Shown in pieces: positions 10,131-18,799 of a DNA stretch of 64,000 nucleotides. The stretch comes from Bradyrhizobium sp. Ec3.3 (GTDB taxonomy: Bacteria > Pseudomonadota > Alphaproteobacteria > Rhizobiales > Xanthobacteraceae), in contig NZ_AXAS01000015.1 in the NCBI RefSeq assembly GCF_000472925.1, forward strand, positions 62,001 to 126,000. The letters are read 5' to 3'. The notes below the pieces were generated by a model. The model saw only the letters and a list, made by a program, of their open reading frames with translations, was not told the DNA's origin and ran no database searches. How positions within the stretch are numbered: position 1 is the stretch's first letter; every line of letters starts with the position of its first letter. A program made the position numbers and the translations under genes.

Positions 10131-10209
10131 GTCATTGCGAGCGTAGCGAAGCAATCCAGAATCTCTCCGTGGCGGCGGTCTGGATTGCTTCGCTGTGCTC
10201 GCAATGACG
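10131..10209. repeat. palindromic intergenic repeat, GTCATTGCGAG family, copy 1
   Basis: Inverted repeat with ends GTCATTGCGAGCG and GCTCGCAATGAC and inner arms GAAGCAATCCAG / CTGGATTGCTTC. It lies just after the TauE/SafE stop. Three further copies lie at 34304, 36652 and 56752. Confidence 0.85.
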
Positions 10210-10236
10210 ATTCATTGTGGCGCCGGCCTCAACCCA

Positions 10237-10377
10237 CGTCGTCCTGGACAAGCGAGCGGAGCGAGCGTCGATCCAGGACCCATTAGCACAGGGAATAGTT
10301 TGGCGAAGACTCGTAGTTACCGCCTCGCGCCGCAGCTCTTCCCTGGGGTAATGGGTCCTGGCTATCGCCAGGACGAC
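10237..10377. repeat. long intergenic repeat with GTCGTCCTGG ends and TTTGGCGAAGACT core
   Basis: Imperfect inverted repeat whose ends read CGTCGTCCTGG and CCAGGACGAC. The core GGGAATAGTTTGGCGAAGAC is shared with the elements at 12851 and 43704. It sits between the converging ends of the TauE/SafE and matB genes. Confidence 0.75.
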
Positions 10378-10397
10378 AGCGAGAGTGGAGCGCGGCG

Positions 10398-11927
10398 CTA
10401 CTTCTTCGTGTAAATATCCTTGTAGGTATCCCGCAAGACGTTCTTCTGCACCTTGCCCATCGTATTACGTGGCAGCTCGTCGACGACGAAGACGCGCTTG
10501 GGCATCTTGAACTTTGCGAGCCGGCCGTCGAGCGCCTTCAGCACCGCGGCCTCGGTGACATCGGCGCCCTTGTTGCAGACCAGGACGGCCGTGACGCCTT
10601 CGCCGAAATCAGCATGCGGCACGCCGATCACGGCGGACTCGATCACGCCCGGCATGGCGTCGATCTCGCTCTCGATTTCCTTCGGGTAGACGTTGAAGCC
10701 GCCGGAGATCACGAGATCCTTGCCGCGGCCGAGGATGTGGACGTAGCCCTTGGCGTCGATCTTGCCGAGATCGCCGGTGATGAAGAAGCCGTCGGGACGG
10801 AATTCGGACTTGGTCTTCTCCGGCATGCGCCAATAGCCTTTGAAGACGTTCGGTCCCTTCACCTCGATCATGCCGATCTCGTCACGCGGCAGCTCCTTGC
10901 CGGTCTCGGGATCGGTCACGCGGGCGGACACGCCGGGCAGCGGAAAGCCGACCGCGCCGGGCACGCGCTCGCCGTCATACGGGTTCGACGTGTTCATGTT
11001 GGTCTCGGTCATGCCGTAGCGCTCGAGCACGGCATGCCCGGTGCGCGCAGACCATTCGCGATGAGTTTCGGCGAGCAGCGGCGCCGAGCCGGAGATGAAG
11101 AGACGCATGTGCTTGGTCGTCTCGCGCGACAGCGCGGGGTTTTGCAGGAGGCGCGTATAGAATGTCGGCACACCCATCAGCGCGGTGGCGCGCGCCATCA
11201 ACTTGATGATGAGGTCCGGATCGAGCTTCGGCAGGAAGATCATCGAGGCGCGCGCGAACAGCGTGACGTTGGTCGCCACGAACAGGCCGTGGGTGTGGTA
11301 GATCGGCAGTGCGTGGATCAGCACGTCCTGTTCGGTGAAGCGCCAGTAGTCGACCAGCGTCAGCGAGTTCGAGGCGAGATTGTCGTGGGACAGCATCGCG
11401 CCCTTGGAGCGACCGGTGGTGCCTGACGTGTAGAGGATTGCGGCGAGATCGTCGTTGGCACGCGCCACGGTGGCGAACTCACTCTTCGCCTTCGCGGCGG
11501 CGTCCGTCAGCGAGCCCTTGCCGTCGGGCCCGAGCGTCTCGACCTTGGCCTTCACCTTGGCGGCGATCGCGGCGATGCCGTCGGCCTTGGAGGGATCGCA
11601 GACCACCAGTGACGGCTCGGCGTCGGTGATGAAGTAGTCGAGCTCGTTCAGCGTGTACGCCGTGTTGAGCGGCAAATAGACCGCGCCGGCCCGCACGGTT
11701 GCGAGGTACAGCACGATATTGGCGACGGATTTTTCCACCTGCACCGCGACGCGGTCGCCAGGCTTCACGCCGCGCTCGACCAGCACATTCGCCATCTGGC
11801 CCGCGCGTGCGATCAGCTCGCCATAGGTGATGCGGCTGCCGTCATGGGTCTCGATCGCAAGCCGCGTCGGATCCTCGAGGTTATCGAACAGGCGGGAAAA
11901 CAGATTGGCGTTGGCAGCTTGGTTCAT
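10398..11927 (-). CDS. matB: malonyl-CoA synthetase (AMP-forming acyl-CoA ligase)
   Basis: 509-aa member of the adenylate-forming ligase superfamily. The phosphate-binding loop YTSGTTGRSKGAMLSHDN lies around residues 167-184. The A5-type motif ERYGMTETNM follows, then the hinge GRGKDLVISGGFNVYPKEIE and the C-terminal catalytic Lys in PRNTMGKVQKNVL. Overall sequence (for example the N-terminal NLFSRLFDNLEDPTRLAIET and GERVPGAVGFPLPGV) matches rhizobial MatB, which makes malonyl-CoA from malonate, CoA and ATP. The usual partner malonyl-CoA decarboxylase (matA) is not adjacent. Starts at ATG 11927, divergent from the SDR gene 86 bases away. Confidence 0.88.
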   Translation of the reverse strand: MNQAANANLFSRLFDNLEDPTRLAIETHDGSRITYGELIARAGQMANVLVERGVKPGDRVAVQVEKSVANIVLYLATVRAGAVYLPLNTAYTLNELDYFITDAEPSLVVCDPSKADGIAAIAAKVKAKVETLGPDGKGSLTDAAAKAKSEFATVARANDDLAAILYTSGTTGRSKGAMLSHDNLASNSLTLVDYWRFTEQDVLIHALPIYHTHGLFVATNVTLFARASMIFLPKLDPDLIIKLMARATALMGVPTFYTRLLQNPALSRETTKHMRLFISGSAPLLAETHREWSARTGHAVLERYGMTETNMNTSNPYDGERVPGAVGFPLPGVSARVTDPETGKELPRDEIGMIEVKGPNVFKGYWRMPEKTKSEFRPDGFFITGDLGKIDAKGYVHILGRGKDLVISGGFNVYPKEIESEIDAMPGVIESAVIGVPHADFGEGVTAVLVCNKGADVTEAAVLKALDGRLAKFKMPKRVFVVDELPRNTMGKVQKNVLRDTYKDIYTKK

Positions 11928-12013
11928 GCAACATTCCTCAACGGCGAAGGCCGGTCAAAACCGAGGGCTGGATTAGCAAAAACAGCCCCGATGAAGCAAC
12001 GGAGACAGTTTGC

Positions 12014-12775
12014 ATGACAAACGAAAGGAAACGCGTGGCCTGGGTCACCGGCGGCGGCAGCGGGATCGGGGAGGCCGGCGCGGAGGCGCTCGCGGCCGAC
12101 GGCTGGACGGTGGTGGTGTCCGGCCGCCGCAAGGACGCGCTGGATGCCGTGGTTGCCAAGATCGCCAAAGACGGTGGGGCGGCGGAGGCGATCCCGCTCG
12201 ATGTCAGCATTGCCGCCGATGTGCAGAAGGCGGCTGATCAGATCCTGGCCAAGCACGGCCGCATCGACCTCCTGGTCAACAGCGCCGGCATCAACGTTCC
12301 CAGGCGAAGCTGGGACGACATGGAACTGGAGGGTTGGGACGAGCTCGTCGAGATCAACCTCAACGGCGTGCTCTATTGCATGCGCGCGGTGCTGCCGGCG
12401 ATGCGCAGGCAGCAGGACGGATGCATCATCAACGTCTCGTCCTGGGCCGGCCGCCACGTTTCGAAAATGCCGGGCCCGGCCTACACCACGACCAAACATG
12501 CGGTGCTGGCGCTGACCCATTCTTTCAACATGGACGAGTGCGTCAACGGCCTGCGCGCCTGCTGCCTGATGCCGGGCGAAGTGGCGACGCCGATCCTGAA
12601 ACTGCGCCCCGTCGTGCCCAGCGAGGAGGAGCAGGCGAGGATGCTGCAATCCGAAGATCTCGGCCGCACCATCGCCTTCATCGCCTCGATGCCCCCGCGC
12701 GTCTGCATCAACGAGGTGCTGATCAGCCCCACGCATAATCGCGGCTTTATCCAGACGCCGCTCAGCAGGGATTGA
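12014..12775 (+). CDS. SDR family oxidoreductase
   Basis: 253-aa classical short-chain dehydrogenase/reductase. NAD(P)-binding motif TGGGSGIG is near residues 11-18, NSAGIN near 90, and the catalytic Ser (NVSSWAGR) and YTTTK tetrad residues near 145 and 160. The substrate cannot be read from the sequence. It is divergent from matB, with which it may share a promoter region, but no functional link is shown. ATG 12014 follows an AGACAG-type weak ribosome binding site. Confidence 0.88.
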   Translation: MTNERKRVAWVTGGGSGIGEAGAEALAADGWTVVVSGRRKDALDAVVAKIAKDGGAAEAIPLDVSIAADVQKAADQILAKHGRIDLLVNSAGINVPRRSWDDMELEGWDELVEINLNGVLYCMRAVLPAMRRQQDGCIINVSSWAGRHVSKMPGPAYTTTKHAVLALTHSFNMDECVNGLRACCLMPGEVATPILKLRPVVPSEEEQARMLQSEDLGRTIAFIASMPPRVCINEVLISPTHNRGFIQTPLSRD

Positions 12776-12850
12776 GATTACACTCCGTCGTTGCCCCAAT
12801 CCCAACTCGTCGCCCCCGCCTAGTGCGCAATTGCGCACGGGGGGCGGGGG

Positions 12851-12962
12851 CCCATAACCACAGGGAGTGGTTTGGCGAAGACTTGTGGTTACCAGTCGCG
12901 CACCACAACCACTCCCTGTGGTTATAGGTCCCGGGCTCGCGCTTTGCGCGCCACGGGACGAC
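12851..12962. repeat. long intergenic repeat with TTTGGCGAAGACT core, copy 2
   Basis: Contains CAGGGAGTGGTTTGGCGAAG and its partial inverse CCACTCCCTGTGGTT, ending at GGGACGACG. A GTGCGCAATTGCGCAC palindrome lies just upstream near 12822. It occupies much of the 415-bp gap between the SDR and fasciclin genes; I saw no gene in the remainder. Confidence 0.7.
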
Positions 12963-13190
12963 GAGCGGAGGATGTGGCGCCTGCCCCACACTGCGGTACT
13001 GGCGTGCGTGGCGCGAGCGCGCAGCACCCCACGAATTCGCCCACCCAAAGTTTCACGCATCACAATAAATTATTGTCCGAAACCGCGTCGCAAACCCTCC
13101 CGTAGTTCGGCCAACGACGGCGCTATCGCCTCACACCTGTCGCAAGGTGCCGTTGTTGCAGGACTTCATCCAGATATCGGGAGACTCTCC

Positions 13191-13745
13191 ATGTCGAAGC
13201 GTATTGCCTATCTCACCGCCGCAGCCTTCAGCGCACTCGCCATCACCGCGACCATCGTCGCGCCGGTTCGCGCCGAGGAAAAGACCGTCATGGTCGGCGG
13301 GGCCGCGATGTTCCCCTCCAAGAACATCATCCAGAATGCCGTCAACTCCAAGGACCACACCACGCTGGTGGCGGCGGTGAAGGCCGCCGGCCTCGTGCAG
13401 ACGCTGGAAGGCAAGGGCCCGTTCACGGTGTTCGCGCCAACCAATGCTGCCTTCGGCAAGCTGCCGACCGGCACCGTCGACACCCTGGTCAAGCCGGAGA
13501 ACAAGGCGACCCTGACCAAGATCCTCACCTACCATGTGGTGCCCGGCAAGCTCGAGGCCTCCGACCTCACCGATGGCAAGAAGCTCAAGACTGCCGAGGG
13601 CGAGGAGCTGACGGTCAAGAAAATGGACGGCAAGACCTGGATCGTCGATGCCAAGGGCGGGACCTCGATGGTGACGATCACCAACGTCAACCAGTCGAAC
13701 GGCGTGATCCATGTGGTCGATACCGTGCTGATGCCGGCGACGTAA
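13191..13745 (+). CDS. secreted fasciclin-domain protein
   Basis: 184-aa exported protein with a clear signal peptide (residues 1-27, cleavage around PVRA-EE) and one FAS1 domain. The two FAS1 hallmarks are visible: the H1 box with FTVFAPTNAAFGKLP and the H2-type YHVVPGKLEASDL, followed by NVNQSNGVIHVVDTVLMP. FAS1 proteins act in adhesion or periplasmic interactions; the ligand here is unknown. Start ATG 13191 is preceded by GGGAGACT. An intrinsic terminator follows. The cytochrome b and molybdoenzyme genes come next on the same strand, though the terminator implies separate transcription. Confidence 0.9.
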   Translation: MSKRIAYLTAAAFSALAITATIVAPVRAEEKTVMVGGAAMFPSKNIIQNAVNSKDHTTLVAAVKAAGLVQTLEGKGPFTVFAPTNAAFGKLPTGTVDTLVKPENKATLTKILTYHVVPGKLEASDLTDGKKLKTAEGEELTVKKMDGKTWIVDAKGGTSMVTITNVNQSNGVIHVVDTVLMPAT

Positions 13746-13789
13746 CACCGCAGTACCCTGTTTCATCCCCGAACAGGATGCGCGAAACG

Positions 13790-13817
13790 GCGAGCCGGGG
13801 GATCCCGGCTCGCTTTA
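13790..13817 (+). terminator. intrinsic terminator after the fasciclin gene
   Basis: Perfect stem GCGAGCCGGG / CCCGGCTCGC around a short loop, followed by TTTATTG, 45 bases after the stop. Confidence 0.8.
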
Positions 13818-13927
13818 TTGTGACCGCGATGTTTCATAGGCATCGGTTCGATGCCTATGAGGGCGTAACGAAACCGAAATTGCCGGCGTATATTTGTTGT
13901 CACGCGACCCCTGAGGACGGAACCACC

Positions 13928-14557
13928 ATGTCCAGCCTTGCTGCAACCGATGCACCCGCTACCGCCTCGCCGGCGAAGGTCATTCAGCCGGCCTGGGTGA
14001 GGGTGATGCACTGGATCAACGCGCTTGCCATGATCCTGATGATCATGTCGGGCTGGCAGATCTACAACGCCTCGCCGCTGTTCAACTTCAGCTTCTCTCG
14101 CAACATCACGCTGGGGGGCTGGCTCGGCGGTGCGCTGCTCTGGCATTTTGCGGCGATGTGGCTGCTGATGATCAATGGGCTCGCCTATCTCATCACCGGC
14201 TTCGCCACCGGCCGTTTCCGCAAGAAGCTGCTGCCGATCACGCCGTCGGGTGTGCTCCATGACGTCAAGGCGGCGCTGACCTTCAAGCTCGGTCATGATG
14301 ATCTTACCGTCTACAACTACGTGCAGCGCCTGCTCTATGCCGGCATCATCGTCGTCGGCGTGCTCATCGTGCTGTCGGGCCTGTCGATCTGGAAGCCCGT
14401 GCAACTCTATTACCTGGTGATGCTGTTCGGCGACTATCCGACCGCGCGCTACGTCCACTTCTTCTGCATGGCCGCGATCTGCGCCTTCCTCGTGGTCCAC
14501 GTCGCGCTCGCGCTGCTGGTGCCGAAGAGCCTGCGCGCCATGATCATCGGTCGCTGA
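13928..14557 (+). CDS. cytochrome b561-type membrane protein (haem b subunit for the adjacent molybdoenzyme)
   Basis: 209-aa integral membrane protein of the cytochrome b/b6 (thiosulfate reductase cyt b / Ni-hydrogenase cyt b) family. Four helices carry His residues placed to bind haem: VMHWIN near the N-terminus, LLWHFAAMW in helix 2, and YVHFFCM with VVHVALA in the last pair. Start taken at ATG 13928 (MSSLAATDAP); the frame opens 150 bases earlier but that part is atypical. It lies 77 bases before the molybdopterin lipoprotein gene, with a REP palindrome between them. The inferred role is to pass electrons between the quinone pool and that periplasmic enzyme. Confidence 0.88.
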   Translation: MSSLAATDAPATASPAKVIQPAWVRVMHWINALAMILMIMSGWQIYNASPLFNFSFSRNITLGGWLGGALLWHFAAMWLLMINGLAYLITGFATGRFRKKLLPITPSGVLHDVKAALTFKLGHDDLTVYNYVQRLLYAGIIVVGVLIVLSGLSIWKPVQLYYLVMLFGDYPTARYVHFFCMAAICAFLVVHVALALLVPKSLRAMIIGR

Positions 14558-14559
14558 GC

Positions 14560-14608
14560 GAGCATGATCCGGAAAAGTGGGAGCCGGTTTTCCGACAAGA
14601 TCATGCTC
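14560..14608. repeat. REP palindrome, GAGCATGATCCGG family, copy 1
   Basis: Inverted repeat with ends GAGCATGATCCGGAAAA and TTTTCCGACAAGATCATGCT. It lies between the cytochrome b and molybdoenzyme genes. Related copies are at 28563 and 30579. Confidence 0.85.
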
Positions 14609-14634
14609 AGAACAAAAGATTCTGGAGAACTGTC

Positions 14635-15417
14635 ATGGCCAAGCGTTCATTCCTGATCTCCGGCGTCGACAAGCGTCTCCTGATCAGGGACTCGCTCAAG
14701 GTGATGCCGGACCTCACACGTCGCCGCTTCATCACGGGCGGCGCCAGCCTGGGTGCGCTGAGCCTGCTCACCGGCTGCGACGTCGTCGATTCATCCTCCG
14801 CCGAGGAGATGCTGAAGACGGTGTCGAAATTCAACGACGCGGTGCAGGCCTTCATTTTCAACCCGGACGCGCTGGCGCCGACCTTCCCGGAAAGCGCGAT
14901 CACAAAGCCGTTCCCGTTCAATGCCTATTACGATCTCGACGAGGCGCCCGAGGTCGACGGCAAGGACTGGAAGCTCGAGGTGCGCGGCCTCGTCGACAAC
15001 AAGAAGTCCTGGACGCTGGACGAGCTCTACCAGCTCCCGCAGGTCACGCAGATCACCCGCCACATCTGCGTCGAGGGCTGGAGCGCGATCGGAAGCTGGA
15101 CCGGCACGCCGCTGCGCGATTTCCTGAAACTGATCGGCGCCGACACCCGCGCGAAATATGTCTGGTTCCAGTGCGCCGACAAGGACGGCTACAACTCCCC
15201 GCTCGACATGCGCAGCGCACTGCATCCGCAGACTCAGATGACGTTCAAATATGCGAACGAGATTTTGCCGCGCGCGTACGGCTATCCCATGAAGATCCGC
15301 GTGCCGACAAAACTCGGCTTCAAGAGCCCGAAATACGTGGTCTCGATGGAAGTCACCAACGAGTACAAGGGCGGCTACTGGGAAGACCAGGGATATAATT
15401 CGTTCAGCGGGAGCTAG
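14635..15417 (+). CDS. Tat-exported molybdopterin-dependent oxidoreductase with lipobox
   Basis: 260-aa protein of the sulfite-oxidase/YedY-like molybdopterin fold (Oxidored_molyb). The candidate Mo-ligand Cys145 is in TRHICVEGWSAIGSW. The N-terminus holds a twin-arginine motif (TRRRFITGG, residues 28-36), a short hydrophobic stretch and a lipobox LTGC with Cys48. Together these predict Tat export as a folded holoenzyme and lipid anchoring. ATG 14635 has a well-placed GGAG seven bases upstream; an internal ATG at 14704 would give a more usual-length Tat signal but lacks that site. It pairs with the cytochrome b upstream. The substrate is unknown: MsrP-type sulfoxide reduction is one option, but the anchoring differs from E. 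coli MsrP. Confidence 0.87.
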   Translation: MAKRSFLISGVDKRLLIRDSLKVMPDLTRRRFITGGASLGALSLLTGCDVVDSSSAEEMLKTVSKFNDAVQAFIFNPDALAPTFPESAITKPFPFNAYYDLDEAPEVDGKDWKLEVRGLVDNKKSWTLDELYQLPQVTQITRHICVEGWSAIGSWTGTPLRDFLKLIGADTRAKYVWFQCADKDGYNSPLDMRSALHPQTQMTFKYANEILPRAYGYPMKIRVPTKLGFKSPKYVVSMEVTNEYKGGYWEDQGYNSFSGS

Positions 15418-15426
15418 CCGCGGTTT

Positions 15427-15510
15427 GTAGGGTGGGTTAGCGAAGCGTAACCCACCTCTTCTCCCTCTGCGCGAAATAGTGGTGGGTTACGCTTCGCTAA
15501 CCCACCCTAC
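15427..15510. repeat. palindromic repeat GTAGGGTGGGTTAGCG, copy 1
   Basis: Long inverted repeat: the left arm GTAGGGTGGGTTAGCGAAGC is the exact reverse complement of the right arm GCTTCGCTAACCCACCCTAC. The right arm carries the stop codon of the MFS gene. It separates the converging molybdoenzyme and MFS genes. Related copies are at 17971 and 21306. Confidence 0.88.
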
Positions 15511-16706
15511 GACACCGAGCCTTTCGGCCTCACCTTCCTCTGGCACAGCGCCGCGACCGCACCGAGCGCTAACAACGCCGCCGAAACATTCAGCGCATAC
15601 GAAAGACTGCCCAGCGCATCCGTGATCGCGCCGACCACGATCGGTCCGAGCGTCTGGCCGACGCCGAACGAGATCGTCATCGCCGCGATCGCGGTCGGCC
15701 ACACCTGCGGCGGATAGTTGAAGCGCACGAACGCGGTCGTCGAACCGACCACGGCAAAGAAGGCGACACCAAATACGACGGCCGAGGTCGCAAGCCATGC
15801 CGTCGAATGCCCCAGCATCGGCAAGCTCGCACCGAGCGCGTTGGTGCCGAGGATGATCGCGGTTGCGAGCCCGCCGCGGTCGAGTGCCAGCACGCCGCGC
15901 CAGACCCAGGGTGTGACGAAGGCGCTGACCCCGATCAGGCTCCAGAACGCGGCCTGCGCGGCCGCCCCGCCGCCGGCATCGCGCACATAGGCGATCATGA
16001 AGGTCATGTAGGCGATGTAGCCCGCGCCGAACAGGAAGTAGCCGGCGAGATAGATCAGGATGGGCGGAAGCGCGAACGTGCCGTGCCCCGCCTCGCTGAA
16101 CCGCGCCTTGCTCTCGATGCGGACCAGAAACAGCGGGATCGTCATGGCGGCCGAGAGCAGCGTCAGCGCCCACCACACGATCCACCAGGAGCCCGGCCCG
16201 AAATGCTGCAGCGTGAACGGCGCGATCAGCCCAGAGGCGAGGATGCCGACGCCCGGGCCGGCATAGAACAGGCTGAGCAGGAAATTGGCCCTTTCGGGAT
16301 GCGACTGCGCGATGGTTGCGGCCAGCGCGCCGCCGGCGACGAAGCCCGCCGCCGCGCCAAGGCCCAGCACCAGCCGCGCCAGGCTGAGCGCGATGAAGTT
16401 CCCGGTGAGTGCGCAGACCGCCAGGGCCGCGAGGCAGGCCAGCGTTCCACCACGGATTGCAGCCGACCAGCCGACCCGCTGGATCAGCCGCGAGGCCATC
16501 AGGGCGCCGGCGAGGTAGCCGACGGCGTTGATGGTGTTCATGAAACCGGCGGCCGAATAGGACCAGTCGAGGCTGTCCCGCATGTCCGGCAGCACCAGCG
16601 CATAGGCAAAGCGGCCGATGCCAAGCCCGACCGTCGCCGCCAGCGACAGCGTCAGGATCACCCGCGCAGGGCGCGGCTCTAATGGGGCGCGGTCAGGGGC
16701 GTGCAA
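15507..16706 (-). CDS. YbfB/YjiJ family MFS transporter
   Basis: About 399-aa major facilitator with twelve predicted helices. The YbfB/YjiJ family signature GLGIGRFAYALVLPDMRDSL is right at the N-terminus. No substrate is established for the family. The open frame extends to an ATG at 16784. I prefer TTG 16706 (LHAPDRAPLEPRPARVILTL), which has GGAG six bases upstream and removes an atypical Arg/Gln-rich lead that would run into the leuB promoter region. The stop codon falls inside a palindromic repeat, so the C-terminus may have been set by repeat insertion. Confidence 0.83.
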   Translation of the reverse strand: MHAPDRAPLEPRPARVILTLSLAATVGLGIGRFAYALVLPDMRDSLDWSYSAAGFMNTINAVGYLAGALMASRLIQRVGWSAAIRGGTLACLAALAVCALTGNFIALSLARLVLGLGAAAGFVAGGALAATIAQSHPERANFLLSLFYAGPGVGILASGLIAPFTLQHFGPGSWWIVWWALTLLSAAMTIPLFLVRIESKARFSEAGHGTFALPPILIYLAGYFLFGAGYIAYMTFMIAYVRDAGGGAAAQAAFWSLIGVSAFVTPWVWRGVLALDRGGLATAIILGTNALGASLPMLGHSTAWLATSAVVFGVAFFAVVGSTTAFVRFNYPPQVWPTAIAAMTISFGVGQTLGPIVVGAITDALGSLSYALNVSAALLALGAVAALCQRKVRPKGSVS

Positions 16707-16838
16707 GGGGTGCTCCGGCAAGGCTGATTGTGGCAGGGCCTGCCCGCCTTGCACAGCCACGCCGCGGCAATGGTGTCTTGCCAAGCGCGCAACGCCGCTC
16801 TAGCACTCCGGCCGAATTCGATCTCAGAGGAACCGACC

Positions 16839-17951
16839 ATGGCGACCCATAAACTGCTGCTGCTCCCCGGTGACGGCATTGGCCCCGAAGTAATGGGCGA
16901 GGTGAAGCGGCTGATCGACTGGATCAATTCGGCCGGGATCGCCAAGTTCGAGACCGACACCGGCCTCGTCGGCGGTTCGGCCTATGACGCCCACAAGGTG
17001 TCGATCTCCGAGGGCGACATGGCCAAGGCCAAGGACGCCGACGCCGTGATCTTCGGCGCGGTCGGTGGTCCGAAGTGGGATGCGGTGCCCTACGAGGTGC
17101 GCCCGGAAGCCGGCCTGCTCCGGCTGCGCAAGGATCTCGCCTTGTTCGCCAACCTCCGTCCCGCCGTGTGTTATCCGGCGCTGGCCGACGCCTCGAGCCT
17201 GAAGCGTGAGGCGATCGAGGGCCTCGACATCGTGATCGTGCGCGAGCTCACCGGCGGCGTCTATTTCGGCGAGCCCAAGACCATCACCGATCTCGGCAAC
17301 GGCCAGAAGCGCGCCATCGACACCCAGGTCTACGACACCTACGAAATCGAGCGCATCGCCCGCGTCGCGTTTGATCTCGCCAAGAAGCGTCGCAACAAGG
17401 TGACGTCGATGGAAAAGCGCAACGTCATGAAGTCGGGCGTGCTCTGGAACGAGGTCGTCACGCAGGTCCACAAGCGCGAATATCCCGACGTCACGCTCGA
17501 GCATCAGCTCGCCGATTCCGGCGGCATGATGCTGGTGAAATGGCCGAAGCAGTTCGACGTCATCGTCACCGACAATCTGTTCGGCGACATGCTGTCCGAC
17601 ATCGCGGCGATGCTGACCGGCTCGCTCGGCATGCTGCCCTCGGCTTCGCTCGGTGAAGTCGATGTGAAGAGCAAGAAGCGCAAGGCTCTGTATGAGCCGG
17701 TGCACGGCTCGGCGCCCGACATCGCCGGCAAGGGTCTCGCCAACCCGATCGCGATGATTTCGTCCTTCGGCATGGCGCTGCGCTACTCCTTCGACATGGG
17801 CGCGCTCGCCGACAAGGTCGATGCTGCGATCGCCGCCGTGCTGGCGAGCGGCCTGCGCACCGCCGACATCAAGTCGGAAGGCACGACCGCCGCCTCGACC
17901 ACGCAGATGGGCGAAGCGATCTTGAAGGAACTGCAGAAGCTGCACGCGTAA
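16839..17951 (+). CDS. leuB: 3-isopropylmalate dehydrogenase
   Basis: 370-aa NAD-dependent decarboxylating dehydrogenase of leucine synthesis. It converts 3-isopropylmalate to 2-oxoisocaproate in the cytoplasm. Family landmarks: [12 protein letters not shown] at the start, [24 protein letters not shown], the metal-site block [15 protein letters not shown] and the adenine-binding [22 protein letters not shown] 16839 has AGAGG eight bases upstream. It is not linked to leuC and leuD, which lie 11-17 kb away on the other strand. A palindromic repeat follows the stop. Confidence 0.97.
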   Translation: MATHKLLLLPGDGIGPEVMGEVKRLIDWINSAGIAKFETDTGLVGGSAYDAHKVSISEGDMAKAKDADAVIFGAVGGPKWDAVPYEVRPEAGLLRLRKDLALFANLRPAVCYPALADASSLKREAIEGLDIVIVRELTGGVYFGEPKTITDLGNGQKRAIDTQVYDTYEIERIARVAFDLAKKRRNKVTSMEKRNVMKSGVLWNEVVTQVHKREYPDVTLEHQLADSGGMMLVKWPKQFDVIVTDNLFGDMLSDIAAMLTGSLGMLPSASLGEVDVKSKKRKALYEPVHGSAPDIAGKGLANPIAMISSFGMALRYSFDMGALADKVDAAIAAVLASGLRTADIKSEGTTAASTTQMGEAILKELQKLHA

Positions 17952-17970
17952 CGGCAAGCACCGCAATCGC

Positions 17971-18056
17971 AGGGTGGGTTAGCGCAGCGTAACCCACCTC
18001 CTTTTGTTTCCGCGGAGGCAAACACTGGTGGGTTACGCCTTCGGCTAACCCACCCT
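17971..18056. repeat. palindromic repeat GTAGGGTGGGTTAGCG family, copy 2
   Basis: Left arm AGGGTGGGTTAGCGCAGCGT, right arm GGTTACGCCTTCGGCTAACC with CACCCT. It lies between leuB and the hexapeptide transferase gene and could terminate leuB transcription. Confidence 0.85.
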
Positions 18057-18082
18057 TCGTCGTCTGCTAGTGGAGCCACCTG

Positions 18083-18727
18083 ATGGATGCGTCGCATCGA
18101 CCCAAGATCGCGGAAACCGTCATCCATGAAGCGGTGCGCCTGCGCGAGGCGCAGATCGGGCGCCGTTGCGAAATCCTCTGCAACACGCGCATCGAGTTTT
18201 CCTCGCTCGGCGACTACTCCTATCTCGGGGAGAGCTGCGAGGTCGCCGACGCCGTGATCGGGAAGTTCACGGCAATCGCCAATTCGGTGCGGATCGGCGC
18301 GCCGAACCATCCGATGGGCCGTCCGTCCCAACATCGCTTCACCTATTGCCCGGAATATTACGAGGCGACAGCGAGCCGTGACCGCGACTTTTTTGCAAAC
18401 CGCCGCAGCGACCGGGTGATCGTTGGCAATGATTGCTGGATCGGGCACGCCGCCATCCTGCTGCCGGGCGTGACGGTCGGCGACGGCGCGGTGATCGCCG
18501 CAGGCGCGGTCGTCAGCCGCAGCGTGCCGCCCTACACGATCGTCGGCGGCGTTCCCGCGCGCCCCATCCGCAAGCGCTTTACCGATTCTGTCGCGGAAAG
18601 CCTGCGCCGTATCGCATGGTGGGATTGGCCGGACGAGATCATCTTCGACCGCTTGAGCGATTTCCGCTCCGAGGCGATCGAACAATTTTGCAAGCGTTAC
18701 GACCCGGCTTTTGCTCCCGGCGGGTAG
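18083..18727 (+). CDS. left-handed beta-helix (hexapeptide repeat) acyltransferase, phosphonate-associated type
   Basis: 214-aa transferase with imperfect hexapeptide repeats, for example [15 protein letters not shown] and [22 protein letters not shown]. The catalytic-type His appears in GAPNHP, and the C-terminus has [16 protein letters not shown]. Overall sequence resembles the hexapeptide transferases found in phosphonate (phn) gene clusters (TIGR03308 type), as judged from memory. No phn gene is present here, so a xenobiotic or sugar acetyltransferase is an alternative. ATG 18083 is preceded by GGAG at a usable distance. Confidence 0.8.
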   Translation: MDASHRPKIAETVIHEAVRLREAQIGRRCEILCNTRIEFSSLGDYSYLGESCEVADAVIGKFTAIANSVRIGAPNHPMGRPSQHRFTYCPEYYEATASRDRDFFANRRSDRVIVGNDCWIGHAAILLPGVTVGDGAVIAAGAVVSRSVPPYTIVGGVPARPIRKRFTDSVAESLRRIAWWDWPDEIIFDRLSDFRSEAIEQFCKRYDPAFAPGG

Positions 18728-18746
18728 AGCGGGAGGTCATCACAAA

Positions 18747-18775
18747 ACAAAAATGGCCGGGACATGCCCGGCCAT
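18747..18775 (-). terminator. intrinsic terminator for the 18800-19186 gene
   Basis: On the minus strand the stem ATGGCCGGGCA / TGTCCCGGCCAT is followed by a T-run (TTTTTGTTTTG). It lies 25 bases past the stop. Confidence 0.75.
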
Positions 18776-18799
18776 CACGGCGTCGCTAGATCCGTCCGC

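Noticed and set aside
12822..12840. GTGCGCAATTGCGCAC palindrome as a possible operator, also near 56070
   Set aside because: It recurs only within repeat-rich gaps and not at a consistent promoter position, so it is more likely part of a repeat element.
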